Shown here one piece after another: positions 35,612 through 45,614 of a stretch of 64,000 nt of DNA (position 1 is the stretch's first letter; every line of letters starts with the position of its first letter). The stretch covers positions 1 through 64,000 of the forward strand of contig JAUCGF010000002.1 in assembly GCA_030378005.1 (NCBI GenBank), read 5' to 3'. The notes beneath the pieces were generated by a model that saw nothing but the letters and a program-made list of their open reading frames with translations, was not told where the DNA came from and did not search any database. The stretch is from Desulfococcaceae bacterium HSG9. Lineage in GTDB: Bacteria; Desulfobacterota; Desulfobacteria; Desulfobacterales; JAUCGF01. The position numbers and the translations under genes are program-made.

Positions 35612-38600
35612 ATGAAACCCGTCGTAAAATTTTCCATAAAACAAACTGTCTTTATTAATGTTGTATTCGTAATTCTAATTGTAGCCGGCGCTTTCAGCAT
35701 GTACACAATTCCGGTGGAAAACATGCCCACCGTTGATATGGGCAAGGTGTTCATATACACTTCCTATTATGGTGCTTCGGCCGAAGATGTTGAGCAACTG
35801 GTCACGAAAAAAATCGAAGATGCGCTGGACGGTCTGGAAGATGTCGAGTATATTCAATCGCGCTCCTTTCGTAATTTCTCCTCCGTAGTAGTAAAGTTTA
35901 ATGACGATTCTGACTACAAAGACCTGTATGACGAACTTCGCTTTTACACCCTGAATATCAAAGATGAACTGCCGGAGGGTGCGGATGAACCGACTTTTAT
36001 GTATCTCGACACCCATGTTTGGATACCGGTTATCGTCGTGAATATCGCCGGCGACATCCCTCAACGCAGCCTGAAATTATTCGCCAAAGAACTTAAAGCG
36101 CAAATTATGAGTATCCCGGATGTGCGCTTTGTGAATATCGAAGGCGAATATGAACGGGAGTTTCATGTTTCTATCGATCCGGCGCGCTTGCGTAAATTCG
36201 GTGTCACGTTTATTCAGGTGGCGGACGCCATTCGCGCATTAAACACCAAAATCCCCACAGGCCGTTTCCGCACTGATATGACGGAATATATGCTGGATGC
36301 GGGCGACCGTCTTAATTCACAGGAAGAAGTGCTGAATGTGATCGTTCGTCGGGATGGCGACGGCAATTTTATCAGAGTGCGCGATTTGGTCACCAGCGCG
36401 CGTGCCAGCCATCGCGATCCGGGCGTTATTCCTTCGGTCAACGGTGAAGACACACTGCGCCTTCATATCACCAAAGAGGAACGCGGCAATTCCGTTACCA
36501 TAACGGAACAGATTAAAGAAGTCACCGCCGCATTTGAAAAAGCCCATCTTCAGGATGACATCCGGATTATTTTAAATCAGGATTCCACCATTGAAATCAA
36601 TGATTCCATCAACACGCTCGGCGGCAACCTGCTGATCGGTATGAGCTTAGTGCTGCTCGTTTTATGGGTTACTATCGGCTTTCGCAACGCCATGTTGACG
36701 GCTGTGGGCATTCCGTTTGCGTTTCTGTGTTCCATTATTATCATGCGAGTTGCCGGTGTTTCGCTAAATACCATAGCCTTATTCGCTTTTGTGTTGGTAA
36801 CCGGCATTATGGTGGATGACGCGGTAATCATTATGGAAAACGTCTATCGCCATATTCAGATGGGCAAACCCAAAAAGGACGCGGTAATCGATGGCACGGC
36901 GGAAGTCATGCTGCCTGTGATCAGTTCGGCGCTCACAACGGTTTTGGCCTTTTTGCCGATGCTCATCATGTCGGGCAGCACCGGTGATTTTTTTTCGTAT
37001 GTGCCCAAAACTGTAGCTTATGCTCTATGCGCCTCTCTTTTTGAAGCCCTTCTGATTCTTCCTATCCATATTTTGGATTGGGGGCCTAAACCCAAGATCG
37101 AAAATGTGGTCAGCGAAAACGAAGACCCGTTTCATCATTTAAGAAAAGGATTGTTCGCGCCTTGTTGGAAAATTTATCACTTTTTGATGCGTACCTTTTT
37201 GGCGCATAAGTTTATAACCCTGACATCCGTTTTCCTGCTGTTCGCCGCTTCCGTAGCCATGCTGATTCTTTCAGCCACGGGGATTATGCCGTTGATCAAA
37301 GTGCAATTTTTCCCAGGCAACTATTTCCGTTACCATGTCACTGTCGATTTGCCAACAGGTTCGGCGCTTGAAAAAACCGATGTGGTTGTGCGGGATTTGT
37401 CGCGTTTCATTATGGACGGAGGGCCGGGACAGGCCCAGAGCGCATCCGGCAGTGCCGGTTTTTATGAAGATGAAGATTATCAGCGCCACAACGGCCATAA
37501 TTTTGGTCAGATTGTTGTTACACTCCCCGAAGACAGGGTGCGCGATTTCCCTGAAAACCCGCAAAACGACCCCATGGTTCATTTGGAATATATCCGCTGG
37601 AAACTGAATGAATACACCGCATCTGCCTATAAAGACGATGAGCAGAAACCGTCTGTCAAAGTGTTTGAAGAAAGCGACGGTCCGCCCACAGGAAAAGACG
37701 TTAATATTCGGGTGACCGCCATTACCATGGAAATCGCGCTGAAAGCCGCAGATGCGGTCATGACATTTATGAAAACGGATGCCGCGCTTGATGCGCTTGC
37801 TGATGTGGAAGATGACCGGCCGAATTATCACAAGACGGTCAGGTATATCCCCAAACAGGAAGCCGTGTCCGAATACGGTCTGTCAGCGGACTTGGTTATC
37901 AGCATGGTGGCCGGTGCTTTGAACGGTTATCAGGCCGGTCAATACCGAACTGTTGATGAAGAGATTGACCTCATGGTACGTCTGACACGCGCAGATGACA
38001 AAGCCAATTTACGCCGAATCGGAATTGCGACGCCGGTGGATATTCTAAATGTGCCGGTTGTGGAACACAGCGCTTCCCCGGTGCTGCTGCGAGACCTGGT
38101 CGAAATAGAATATGTGCGTGAAGCCAGCGTGCGCTCACGTTATAAAGGCGAACCCACGATCACCATCACAGCGGATATCAAAGAGGGTGCCAAATTGTCT
38201 CCCGGCGGCGTTCAAAAAGCGGTGAGCGATTATTTTAAATCTCATGCCGACCAGTTTGAAAATGTCGCCTTATCCTACGGCGGTGAATTTGAAGCCACCA
38301 GCCGCTCCTTCCGCTCTCTGTTTTTCGCCTTTTTTATCGCTGTGCTGTTAATCTATATGGTGCTTTCATCCCAATTTAACGATTATTTTCAGCCGCTTAT
38401 CATTATCTCTGCGGTTCCTTTCGCCATCATCGGCGTTGTCATGGGTTTATTTTTCACCCGCACCGTTTTCACGGTGGGCAGTTTTATGGCGGTTGTCGGT
38501 CTGGCTGGCGTAGCGGTCAATGATTCGCTTTTGATCATTGAATTTATCAACGTCCGAAGGCGGATGGGACGCTCATTAAGAGATGCGGTGATCGAAGCGT

Positions 38601-38851
38601 GCGCCGCCCGCATGCGGCCAGTGCTGATCACCACTGTAACAACGATTTTGGGATTGCTGCCCATGGCCATCGGATTCCCATACAAATCAATCTCCTGGGC
38701 TCCTATGGCAACCGCTTTTGTAGCCGGCCTGGCCAGCGCGACAACTTTGGCACTGCTGATCGTGCCGGTGGAATATGAGTTGTTTGAAGAGAAAAAGGTG
38801 TCGGTGCGGAATATGGCAGATAAGATTGAAGGATGGCTGAAACGGAAATAA
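35612..38851 (+). CDS. RND efflux pump, AcrB/MexB-like
   Basis: The 1079-residue protein has twelve predicted membrane helices with two large periplasmic loops, the standard hydrophobe/amphiphile efflux RND plan. Motifs include YYGASAEDVEQLVTKKIED near residue 50, the proton-relay stretch GIMVDDAVIIMENVYRHI in helix 4 (Asp-Asp pair), and the C-terminal VGLAGVAVNDSLLIIEFIN. It exports amphiphilic compounds or drugs together with the adaptor. No ribosome-binding site is seen; the ATG follows AACTT repeats. The substrate is unknown. Confidence 0.95.
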   Translation: MKPVVKFSIKQTVFINVVFVILIVAGAFSMYTIPVENMPTVDMGKVFIYTSYYGASAEDVEQLVTKKIEDALDGLEDVEYIQSRSFRNFSSVVVKFNDDSDYKDLYDELRFYTLNIKDELPEGADEPTFMYLDTHVWIPVIVVNIAGDIPQRSLKLFAKELKAQIMSIPDVRFVNIEGEYEREFHVSIDPARLRKFGVTFIQVADAIRALNTKIPTGRFRTDMTEYMLDAGDRLNSQEEVLNVIVRRDGDGNFIRVRDLVTSARASHRDPGVIPSVNGEDTLRLHITKEERGNSVTITEQIKEVTAAFEKAHLQDDIRIILNQDSTIEINDSINTLGGNLLIGMSLVLLVLWVTIGFRNAMLTAVGIPFAFLCSIIIMRVAGVSLNTIALFAFVLVTGIMVDDAVIIMENVYRHIQMGKPKKDAVIDGTAEVMLPVISSALTTVLAFLPMLIMSGSTGDFFSYVPKTVAYALCASLFEALLILPIHILDWGPKPKIENVVSENEDPFHHLRKGLFAPCWKIYHFLMRTFLAHKFITLTSVFLLFAASVAMLILSATGIMPLIKVQFFPGNYFRYHVTVDLPTGSALEKTDVVVRDLSRFIMDGGPGQAQSASGSAGFYEDEDYQRHNGHNFGQIVVTLPEDRVRDFPENPQNDPMVHLEYIRWKLNEYTASAYKDDEQKPSVKVFEESDGPPTGKDVNIRVTAITMEIALKAADAVMTFMKTDAALDALADVEDDRPNYHKTVRYIPKQEAVSEYGLSADLVISMVAGALNGYQAGQYRTVDEEIDLMVRLTRADDKANLRRIGIATPVDILNVPVVEHSASPVLLRDLVEIEYVREASVRSRYKGEPTITITADIKEGAKLSPGGVQKAVSDYFKSHADQFENVALSYGGEFEATSRSFRSLFFAFFIAVLLIYMVLSSQFNDYFQPLIIISAVPFAIIGVVMGLFFTRTVFTVGSFMAVVGLAGVAVNDSLLIIEFINVRRRMGRSLRDAVIEACAARMRPVLITTVTTILGLLPMAIGFPYKSISWAPMATAFVAGLASATTLALLIVPVEYELFEEKKVSVRNMADKIEGWLKRK

Positions 38852-39495
38852 TCTGTAACCATACAATTCACCCCTTCATTTCCGTAAACTTTTTTCTGTA
38901 GAAGCCAAATCATTTTTTGAAATATCTATTGCAACTAAAGAAAGATGGTTCTTGAGTTTTCTGATATTTTTTCTTGATAATGTTTTCATGATGCTTTAGG
39001 ATATTTAAAAAAAATGGCATCTATAAAAATTATGTTGAGGTTTTAATGAAAATTCTGTGCGCTAAAGAATTCACCGCAAAACCAAACGCTTCAGTCTGAA
39101 TTACCGTAAATGCCGTTTTTGAATTATTAAAATGATAATCATGGTCGTCAATTGGTACCAGTTTATAAATATCAAATTGTTATTTTATTCCATAGCGCAC
39201 ATTTCCTCTTTCCAAATTCAGATTTATTCTATTGTAAATAAATACAATATGTTAACCTAACATCTGAAAACCAGTATATTTTTTGCATATAACATTTAAT
39301 TTGTCAGGGTAGTTATTTATTTTTCAATACGGTCTTTGCCATTGGATTTTCAGTTACTCATTGGAAAACGGTACTCTTCCGCTACTACTGTGATTATAAT
39401 AATGGAGAATTAAATCAGCGTAAATACAATTATTTACAAATATTATATGCAATCATTCAACCATACTCTACCAGAAAAAGGAGGAGGAGAAAAAA
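38852..39495. other. 644-base AT-rich gap
   Basis: The gap lies between the RND gene and the beta-propeller gene. It is AT-rich with a short minus-strand frame at about 38880-38989 (36 codons, no ribosome-binding site). No convincing gene, hairpin or repeat was seen. GGAGGAG at 39481 is the ribosome-binding site of the next gene. Confidence 0.5.
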
Positions 39496-41339
39496 ATGAA
39501 ACATTTCAAAATTATGTGCCTATGGTTCTGTATGACAGCAATGGCTTTTGCATTTCCGTCAACCGGAGGCGCGTCCGACTGGACATGGCAAAATCCCCTG
39601 CCGCAGGGGAATGATCTTAGAGATGTGTGGGGCAGTTCCGGCTCGGATGTCTTCGCCGTGGGTAATGGCGGCACAATCGTTCATTATGACGGCAGCGCAT
39701 GGTCTGCGATGACTTCCGGGACGACATGGGATCTCAATGGCGTGTGGGGCAATTCCGACTCGGATGTCTTTGCTGTGGGTGATGGCGGCACTATCGTTCA
39801 CTATGACGGGAGCGAATGGTCAGAAATGGCTTCTGGGTTGTCAAGTAATCAAAATCTTTTTGACGTGTGGGGCAGTTCCGGATCGGATGTCTTTGCCGTG
39901 GGTGGGAATTTCTCGGCGAATGATGGCACAATCCTTCATTATAACGGTAGCGTATGGTCGGAAATGAATTTCGGGACGATAGCGTGGTTCCATGGCGTGT
40001 GGGGCAGTTCCGGCACTGATGTCTTTGTTGTGGGTGGGGATCACTGGGCGAATGATGGCACAATCCTTCATTATGACGGTAGCGTATGGGTCGAAATGAA
40101 TTTCGGGACGGCAACGGAGTTCGATGGTGTGTGGGGCAGTTCCGGTTCTGATGTCTTTGCTGTGGGTGATGGCGGCACTATCGTTCACTATGACGGTAGC
40201 GCATGGTCGGAAATGGCTTTTTCCTCTGGGCTTAGGGGCTCAATGGCGTATGGGGCAGTTCCGGCACTGATGTCTTTGCCGTTGGACAGAACGGCATAAT
40301 CCTTCACTATAACGGGAGCGAATGGTCGAAAATGTCTTCCGGGACAACACAGCATCTCAATGGAGTATGGGGCAGTTCCGGTTCGGATGTCTTTGCTGTG
40401 GGTAATAGCGGCACTATCGTTCACTATGATGGGAACGCATGGTCTGAAATGGATTCTGGAACGACATGGGTAGAGTTCGATGGCGTATGGGGCAGTTCCG
40501 GCTCGGATGTCTTTGCCGTGGGATCGTTCGGCAACATTCGTCACTATGACGGGGGGCCGGAAATTAACCTGAAGCAGGACACTACAAATATAACGGACGG
40601 CGGTACTCAGACGGTAGTGGCCGGCACGGATACAGTCTTCACGATCGAAAACATCGGAAATGCCGATCTAACGCTGACAACGCCGCTCACCATTGTTGGT
40701 GACGCAGCCTTCAGTATTGAAGATCCGCCTGCCGCAACGCTCATTACTCCGGGCGGCAAAACCACATTTACGGTGCGCTTCAGTCCTGCTTCCGCCGGTG
40801 TGAAAACCGCGACTGTCAGTATTATCAATAACGACAGTGATGAAGATCCGTATGATTTGATTCTTACCGGCACAGGCATACCCGCAGACATAAATCTGAA
40901 GCAGGGTGCCACAAACATCTCAGACGGCGGCAGTTATAATTTCGGAAGTAAGACGGTGGGAACTGATACGAATACGGTCTTCACAATCGAAAACACCGGA
41001 ACTGCCGTTCTGACGCTGTCAGCACCTGTCATCAGCGGCGCCGATTTCACTATTGAGGCAGAACCCGCATCAACTGTGGAAGCAGGAAAAACGACTGCAT
41101 TCACGATGCGTTTCAGTCCTGCTTCGACAGGTGCGAAAACCGCGACGTTCAGCATTGCCAACAATGACAGTGATGAAAATCCATACAATCTGACGATCAC
41201 CGGTGATGGTGCCTCCTCACATTCAGGAGAAATTATAATAACTCAAGTCGGGCAATGGGGTGGAGCATATCAAGACGTATTTATCTGGTCAGTCGAGGGT
41301 TTGACGGCCTGTCTAAAATTTTATAGAGCTACGAAATAG
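39496..41339 (+). pseudogene. Secreted beta-propeller/ASH-domain surface protein with frameshift
   Basis: A signal peptide (MKHFKIMCLWFCMTAMAFAF) precedes repeats of the form VWGSSGSDVFAVGNGGTIVH and YDGSAWSEM, about 40 residues each, typical of beta-propeller surface proteins. The frame breaks at the G4 run 40235-40238: one extra G restores LRGLNGVWGSSGTDVFAVG and the reading continues at 40332 with two more repeats. Then come two ASH/choice-of-anchor-D-type domains (NADLTL, FTVRFSPASAGVKTATVSI and FTMRFSPASTGAKTATFSI). The end, AYQDVFIWSVEGL, looks like a cut LVIVP-type repeat. Homopolymer error or slippage is possible, so the frameshift may not be real. Confidence 0.75.
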
Positions 41340-41434
41340 CTGGACAAGCAATAAAAAATTTAATACATACGATGAAATACCTGATTATATCGCAAGGAGG
41401 TTTCATCGTGTTGAAAATAGTAGATAAAGTTTTG

Positions 41435-42009
41435 TTAAGATTCTATTCTGTGTTCACTTATTGGGGTGTCATTTTGATCCTTGGCGATATTGTCATAATC
41501 TTCACAGGGTCTGACAGATATTGCACCGTTCAGGTCGCGATATCGGTATGGAATAAAACGCCCTGTCCCGTCATGGCCGTATGCACCTACATAAGCGAGA
41601 TCCAGATTATCGAACGCATCAGGTACCAGACACTATAAACGCCTAAAAATTTTTTATGATGTTCCAATACTGTTCGCAGCATGCTGTTGACGGTGTCGCG
41701 ACCGACGTCAACGATAACTTCCGCGGCTACCATGCCTGAAAGCATTTCAGACATCGTATCGGCGGCAGCCGCAGCTTTTTCAAACTCCGTGCCGATCTGC
41801 TGGCTTCTTGTTTTGGCGTTCATTGAAAGTTTTTCTATTGTAGCCTGTAGCGATTTTTCCCTCATGGCTGTGGCTATGTCTGAGGCTGTTTTTGTAGCTG
41901 TTTTTACAGTAAAACTGATAATATTTTTAATGTTGGTGTATGAATATACAACAATATATATGGTTCCGATCATCAGGCACAACGCTAAAATATTGCGTAG
42001 TTTTAACAT
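41435..42009 (-). pseudogene. N-terminal fragment of a dCache chemoreceptor
   Basis: The start at 42009, with AAGGTGG 6-8 bases upstream, opens MLKLRNILALCLMIGTIYIV, a signal-anchor helix, followed by a dCache-type sensor start (TRSQQIGTEFEKAAAAADTM, then ILEHHKKFLGVYSVW). At 41616-41623 the frame shifts and continues as PDAFDNLDLAYVGAYGHDGT and GRFIPYRYRDL, the conserved WEPDAFD...GHDxTGRFIPY motif of these sensors. It then ends at 41435. The rest of the receptor is gone. A plus-strand frame at 41372-41638 overlaps it and is a shadow. Confidence 0.8.
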
Positions 42010-42310
42010 TCTGAACCACCTTATTGTTAGAGGGAATTTATTCTGATACCTGGGCACCGTCACCATCTCTTTCAGTTGAAGTTAAACGGATACTAACCTT
42101 TCCACCAGCGGCGGGGTTCGACGTTAATTGGGAGCGTGTCTTGGGGAATTTCTCTGGCAATGGAATAGAGTTCATCAAAAATATTTTCAACAAGTGGATT
42201 TACAACAATTATGCAAAGAAAAATCAGCACTAAAAACATTCGACTTAATGTCGTTTAACAATACTCCTTTTTTCGGTCATTTATAATCATGACCGTATTT
42301 ATTGGTTCGG

Positions 42311-42430
42311 TTATACTTGCTTCCCCTCCAAGGGCAGACGGATGATGAATTTTGCGCCGAATCCGGGCCGGGATTCGACCGCCATCTCACCCCCGTGGTT
42401 TTTGGTGATGATAAAAACTGATTTTTTCAT
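42311..42430 (-). pseudogene. C-terminal histidine kinase fragment
   Basis: A 39-codon frame with an AGGAG site 9 bases upstream begins MKKSVFIITKNHGGEMAVES and ends GAKFIIRLPLEGKQV. This is the last part of a kinase ATPase domain: NHGG.., then SRPGFGAKFIIRLPLE, the G2-box and final strand. The N-terminal MKKSVF is not kinase-like, so the fragment appears fused to a new start. It may be expressed, but it has no independent ATPase function. Confidence 0.7.
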
Positions 42431-42492
42431 AATTCGTACTCCTTTAAAAGTAAAAATTTTAGAAAATATTGAAAGGTTGAAGATGTAAAGAT

Positions 42493-42585
42493 AATGAGGA
42501 CGAAATAAATTCTCTGACCATCCGTGAAACATGAATTCACGCATCACATCCCAAAAGTCACAAATGGGAAGTTGTTTTGTGCCTG
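42493..42585. repeat. Palindromic repeat family E copy 2
   Basis: AATGAGGACGAAATAA is at the left; CCGTGAAACATGAATTCACGC in the centre is the inverse of 34272-34371, with AAAAGTCACAAATGGG to the right. It lies between the kinase remnant and the DUF89 gene. Confidence 0.6.
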
Positions 42586-42658
42586 ATCTTTACAATAAAA
42601 CGGAAATGCTATTTAGCCACAGTTGCCAAATTTTTAAAAATGCGGGCCAAAGCTACGA

Positions 42659-43543
42659 TTATGGCTTAAAAAAATTAGCCAATATCGGCTGGTACAAATC
42701 TTTGCTGAAATAAGTGTTGTAAGGCTGACATTTTGAAATAAGCATGAATGTTATGTTCGGCAGTTCTTTTAATTCTTCATGCAAACAGTCGAAATTGCCT
42801 CCGCCTTTAGATATTATTAAATCCGCCCGCCCGACCAATTCCCGAACTTCATCGGAACAACGTTTGAATTGTGTACTGGGCAACGGACCGTCAATACCGT
42901 TGGCAATCACCGTTACGGTTTGATCAATTTTCACCGCCCGGGCCTCTTTCAAAGTCGCATCATTTAAAGTAGGCACGTTCCTGACAACGAAAACGATTTG
43001 GGGATTGTAGTGTTCCTTGACAGTTTCGATCAGAATTTTATCAAAAACAATTTCGCCAGCATTGTCTCCAAGATACAACAACAGTTCACTTTGGGCAAGC
43101 TGTCTCTTAAAGGATGCGAATTTATTTTCTGAAAGCGATATTTCAAGCCTTTGGATCAGTGTATCTTCCAAATCTGATGCGGCCTGGGGAGTCATAAAGT
43201 CAATGGAATTACCGATAATGGCGAGTTTAACGGCTTCATACACAGGGTCATCGGCATTATCAACCAATTCTTTAAGCCAAGGAACCATCCGTAACAAGCG
43301 TTCATTAATTTCCGCCTTTTCCACATAAAAAGGATCCGAATTACCGGCGACCAGGTTTATTTTATGCATCACCCGCTCAATAATTTCAGGGCTGGTGACA
43401 TTCCAATGACGCCCTCTCAAAGCGGGAATTTCCAAAATTTCAGAATACAATTCCTTAATGCGCGCCTCTTCTAAAGGAAGTTTGCGGATCAGGGAAATGG
43501 ACATTTTCAGAATACAGGGGATACAATCGGGTTGCAGTAGCAT
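42659..43543 (-). CDS. DUF89/ARMT1-family metal-dependent phosphatase-like protein
   Basis: The 294-residue protein has the family features: LLQPDCIPCILKMSISLI at the start (CxxC), LLLYLGDNAGEIVFDKILIE in the centre, where Asp-Asn form the metal site, then RNVPTLNDATLKEARAV and LIISKGGGNFDCLHE. DUF89 enzymes are damage-control phosphatases that remove harmful phosphometabolites. The gene is intact and isolated between decayed sequences. The ribosome-binding site is weak (AAAGGA). Confidence 0.9.
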   Translation of the reverse strand: MLLQPDCIPCILKMSISLIRKLPLEEARIKELYSEILEIPALRGRHWNVTSPEIIERVMHKINLVAGNSDPFYVEKAEINERLLRMVPWLKELVDNADDPVYEAVKLAIIGNSIDFMTPQAASDLEDTLIQRLEISLSENKFASFKRQLAQSELLLYLGDNAGEIVFDKILIETVKEHYNPQIVFVVRNVPTLNDATLKEARAVKIDQTVTVIANGIDGPLPSTQFKRCSDEVRELVGRADLIISKGGGNFDCLHEELKELPNITFMLISKCQPYNTYFSKDLYQPILANFFKP

Positions 43544-44232
43544 TTTAAAATCCTTTCATATTTTCAGTCGTTTACGGTGGTTCCATTTGCCGCGCCAATC
43601 CCTTAAACATCAGTAGCTCAAAAACTATAAAATCTTGATTTTCAACACAGTTATTTTTAGCATATATCGGAATATGAAACAATAGAAATCCGAGTAGTGC
43701 TTTGTCAAAACATAATTTTAGGGTTGAATTATGTAAATTTAAATCATTCTAAACCTAACTATAGGAAATTAGATAATTTGAAGCTATGCTCACCATAGTC
43801 ATTTTAGAAGGAAGAACTATGGATGATCATAAAACAATCGCGGAAAAGGAGTTCGGATGGCATAGAGAGACCATGATAAAAGGCGAAAAAGAGCTTTCCG
43901 GCGGCATTCGCCGCTTCGCTTAATTTTTGCGCTCCATGCCATATTTTCAGGTATTTTCCATCTATTGAGAATTATATAACATGAATTTATCGTGCTGAAA
44001 AGGATAAACAATGGATAATGGAACAACACCATTCCCAGTAAACATTCCAACGACTGCCTGTAAAAGCCGACCTTAAAAGAAGTATCGATTCAGCCCCTTC
44101 TATCGACTATCTGCGGCCGGTTCCCCCATTTGATTTTTTACGGTATTCCCGCATGCGGATTCCACGACTCCGCTTCCTATTGAAAAATGGGAGCGAGATT
44201 TTATTCTTGACACCCTCGAAAATTTGATGTTA
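43544..44232. other. 689-base gap with transposase-like remnant and half repeat
   Basis: The gap lies before the LacI-type gene. It contains the small frame 43819-43923, whose tail overlaps a half copy of repeat family F (GCTTAATTTTTGCGCTCC at about 43918, TTTTCCATCTATTGAGAA at 43956-43973). The remaining DNA is AT-rich and shows nothing I can name. Confidence 0.5.
43819..43923 (+). pseudogene. Possible transposase N-terminal remnant, 34 codons
   Basis: An ATG after AAGGAAGA starts a frame reading KEFGWHRETMIKGEKELSGG. This resembles the helix-turn-helix start of ISAzo13-type transposases (GWxRxTIxKGxxEL). The frame ends inside a half copy of repeat family F, so the original gene was probably cut there. 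Short length makes this uncertain. Confidence 0.35.
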
Positions 44233-44246
44233 CTTTACCGGTAAAG
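44233..44246. promoter_or_regulatory. LacI-type operator palindrome
   Basis: CTTTACCGGTAAAG is a perfect 14-base palindrome with the central CG expected of LacI/GalR-family operators. It lies 87 bases upstream of the LacI-type regulator gene and is a candidate autoregulatory site. Confidence 0.65.
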
Positions 44247-44333
44247 AACATGTCAGCCCTTACACAGCGAATTGTTTCTTTGTAAGTGAGGCGGCTACAA
44301 GTCTGTCATACTTGATTTGGTCAGAAAAATTTT

Positions 44334-45377
44334 ATGGCAACGAAAAAAACAACAATTTATGAAATCGCCAAGATCGCCGGTGTTTCTCACACAGCCGTAT
44401 CTATGGCGTTGAACAATCGTCCCGGAGTCAGCCAGGCTACACGCCGGAAGATTCTTGAAATCGCCAGTAAGCTCAACTATCAGCCTAACCATATTGCCAA
44501 AACCCTGGTCACGAAGCGGAGCTATATCGTCGGGTTGATAATCGACAATATTGCCAACCCTTTTTTCCCTGAACTCACCAAAGGGATTGAGGAAAAGGCT
44601 AATGAATCCGGCTACAATTTGCTTCTGTGCAATACTGGCCAAGATTTGGAGAAAGAAAAAAAGGCCATTGAGATGTTCAAATCCAAAGGGGTTGACGGCA
44701 TTATTCTGACGACGGTGACAGTCGATGATCCGCACATTAAACCTCTGATTGAAGAGCGTTTTCCCTTTGTATGCCTGATTCGCCATCCTCTATATCCTTA
44801 TTTTAAAAATAAAGTCGATTATGTTGTCATTGATAACTTTCTGGGGGCATATAAGGGCGGGAAACATCTTTATCGACTGGGACATGACCGCATCGCAGTG
44901 CTTACCGGGCCGATGAATGTGTCCACGGCAGTCGGAAGAACCCAAGGGTTCAAGAAAGCCTTTGAAGAACAAGGCATAACTCTGGATCCGAGCTTGATAA
45001 AAGAGTGCCGCTATTCCCGAAGCCAGGCTTATGCGGCGGCAGTGCAACTGCTTAAACTAAAAAATCGGCCTACGGCTTTTTACACCGAAGATGACACCAT
45101 GGCAATAGGTGTGCGGGATGCCGTATTAGAGGCAGGGTTGAGAATTCCTGAAGACATCGCCCTTGTGGGGTTTGACAATATTGAAATGAGCGCTCTTACC
45201 GGGGTGGATATCACCACGATCAAACAGCGCAAGTATGAAATGGGCGTAACAGGCGTAACGGTTCTTATTGACAAAATTGAAAAAGCCAAGCCTCATATAG
45301 TGAACAAAGCGGTTTTGGAACCGGAGTTGATCATACGCAAATCATGCGGGTATCATCCCAATGGGTATAAGCGATAA
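44334..45377 (+). CDS. LacI/GalR-family transcriptional regulator
   Basis: The 347-residue protein has an N-terminal helix-turn-helix (TIYEIAKIAGVSHTAVSMAL, then NNRPGVSQATRRKILEIASK) and a hinge helix, followed by a periplasmic-binding-like sugar or effector domain (YIVGLIIDNIANPFFPELTK, then DDTMAIGVRDAVLEAGLRIP and DIALVGFDN). It is a full-length regulator. The MFS gene 240 bases downstream is its likely target, with a 25-base palindrome between. The inducer is unknown. No strong ribosome-binding site is visible. Confidence 0.93.
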   Translation: MATKKTTIYEIAKIAGVSHTAVSMALNNRPGVSQATRRKILEIASKLNYQPNHIAKTLVTKRSYIVGLIIDNIANPFFPELTKGIEEKANESGYNLLLCNTGQDLEKEKKAIEMFKSKGVDGIILTTVTVDDPHIKPLIEERFPFVCLIRHPLYPYFKNKVDYVVIDNFLGAYKGGKHLYRLGHDRIAVLTGPMNVSTAVGRTQGFKKAFEEQGITLDPSLIKECRYSRSQAYAAAVQLLKLKNRPTAFYTEDDTMAIGVRDAVLEAGLRIPEDIALVGFDNIEMSALTGVDITTIKQRKYEMGVTGVTVLIDKIEKAKPHIVNKAVLEPELIIRKSCGYHPNGYKR

Positions 45378-45552
45378 GGAGGTGTTTATTATAATTTATA
45401 AGGCAAACAAGGGTCAGGTCAGCTATGGGGAAGCAATCGGGATTATCCTGATGGACAGTTTTATGCCTTTTCCGCCAGGCTGCCCCGGTATTGCTCACGG
45501 TTAGAAAGATGATGCGGGAGGCTGACGAAAGGTAGAGATAACTGCTGAAAAA

Positions 45553-45577
45553 TGTGTGAGAAGATATTTCTCACACA
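45553..45577. promoter_or_regulatory. 25-base palindrome upstream of MFS gene
   Basis: Perfect 10-bp arms TGTGTGAGAA and TTCTCACACA flank GATAT, 37 bases before the MFS start. It could be an operator, or a hairpin in the leader. It has no CG centre, so it is not a classical LacI site. Confidence 0.55.
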
Positions 45578-45614
45578 ATAATAAAAATTACGATACTTTT
45601 ATCAATATTGCAAT

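Noticed and set aside
41372-41638. An 88-codon plus-strand membrane-like protein with an AAGGAGG site
   Set aside because: The minus strand over the same bases carries the conserved dCache motif GHDGTGRFIPY in one phase after a frameshift, so the plus frame is a shadow.
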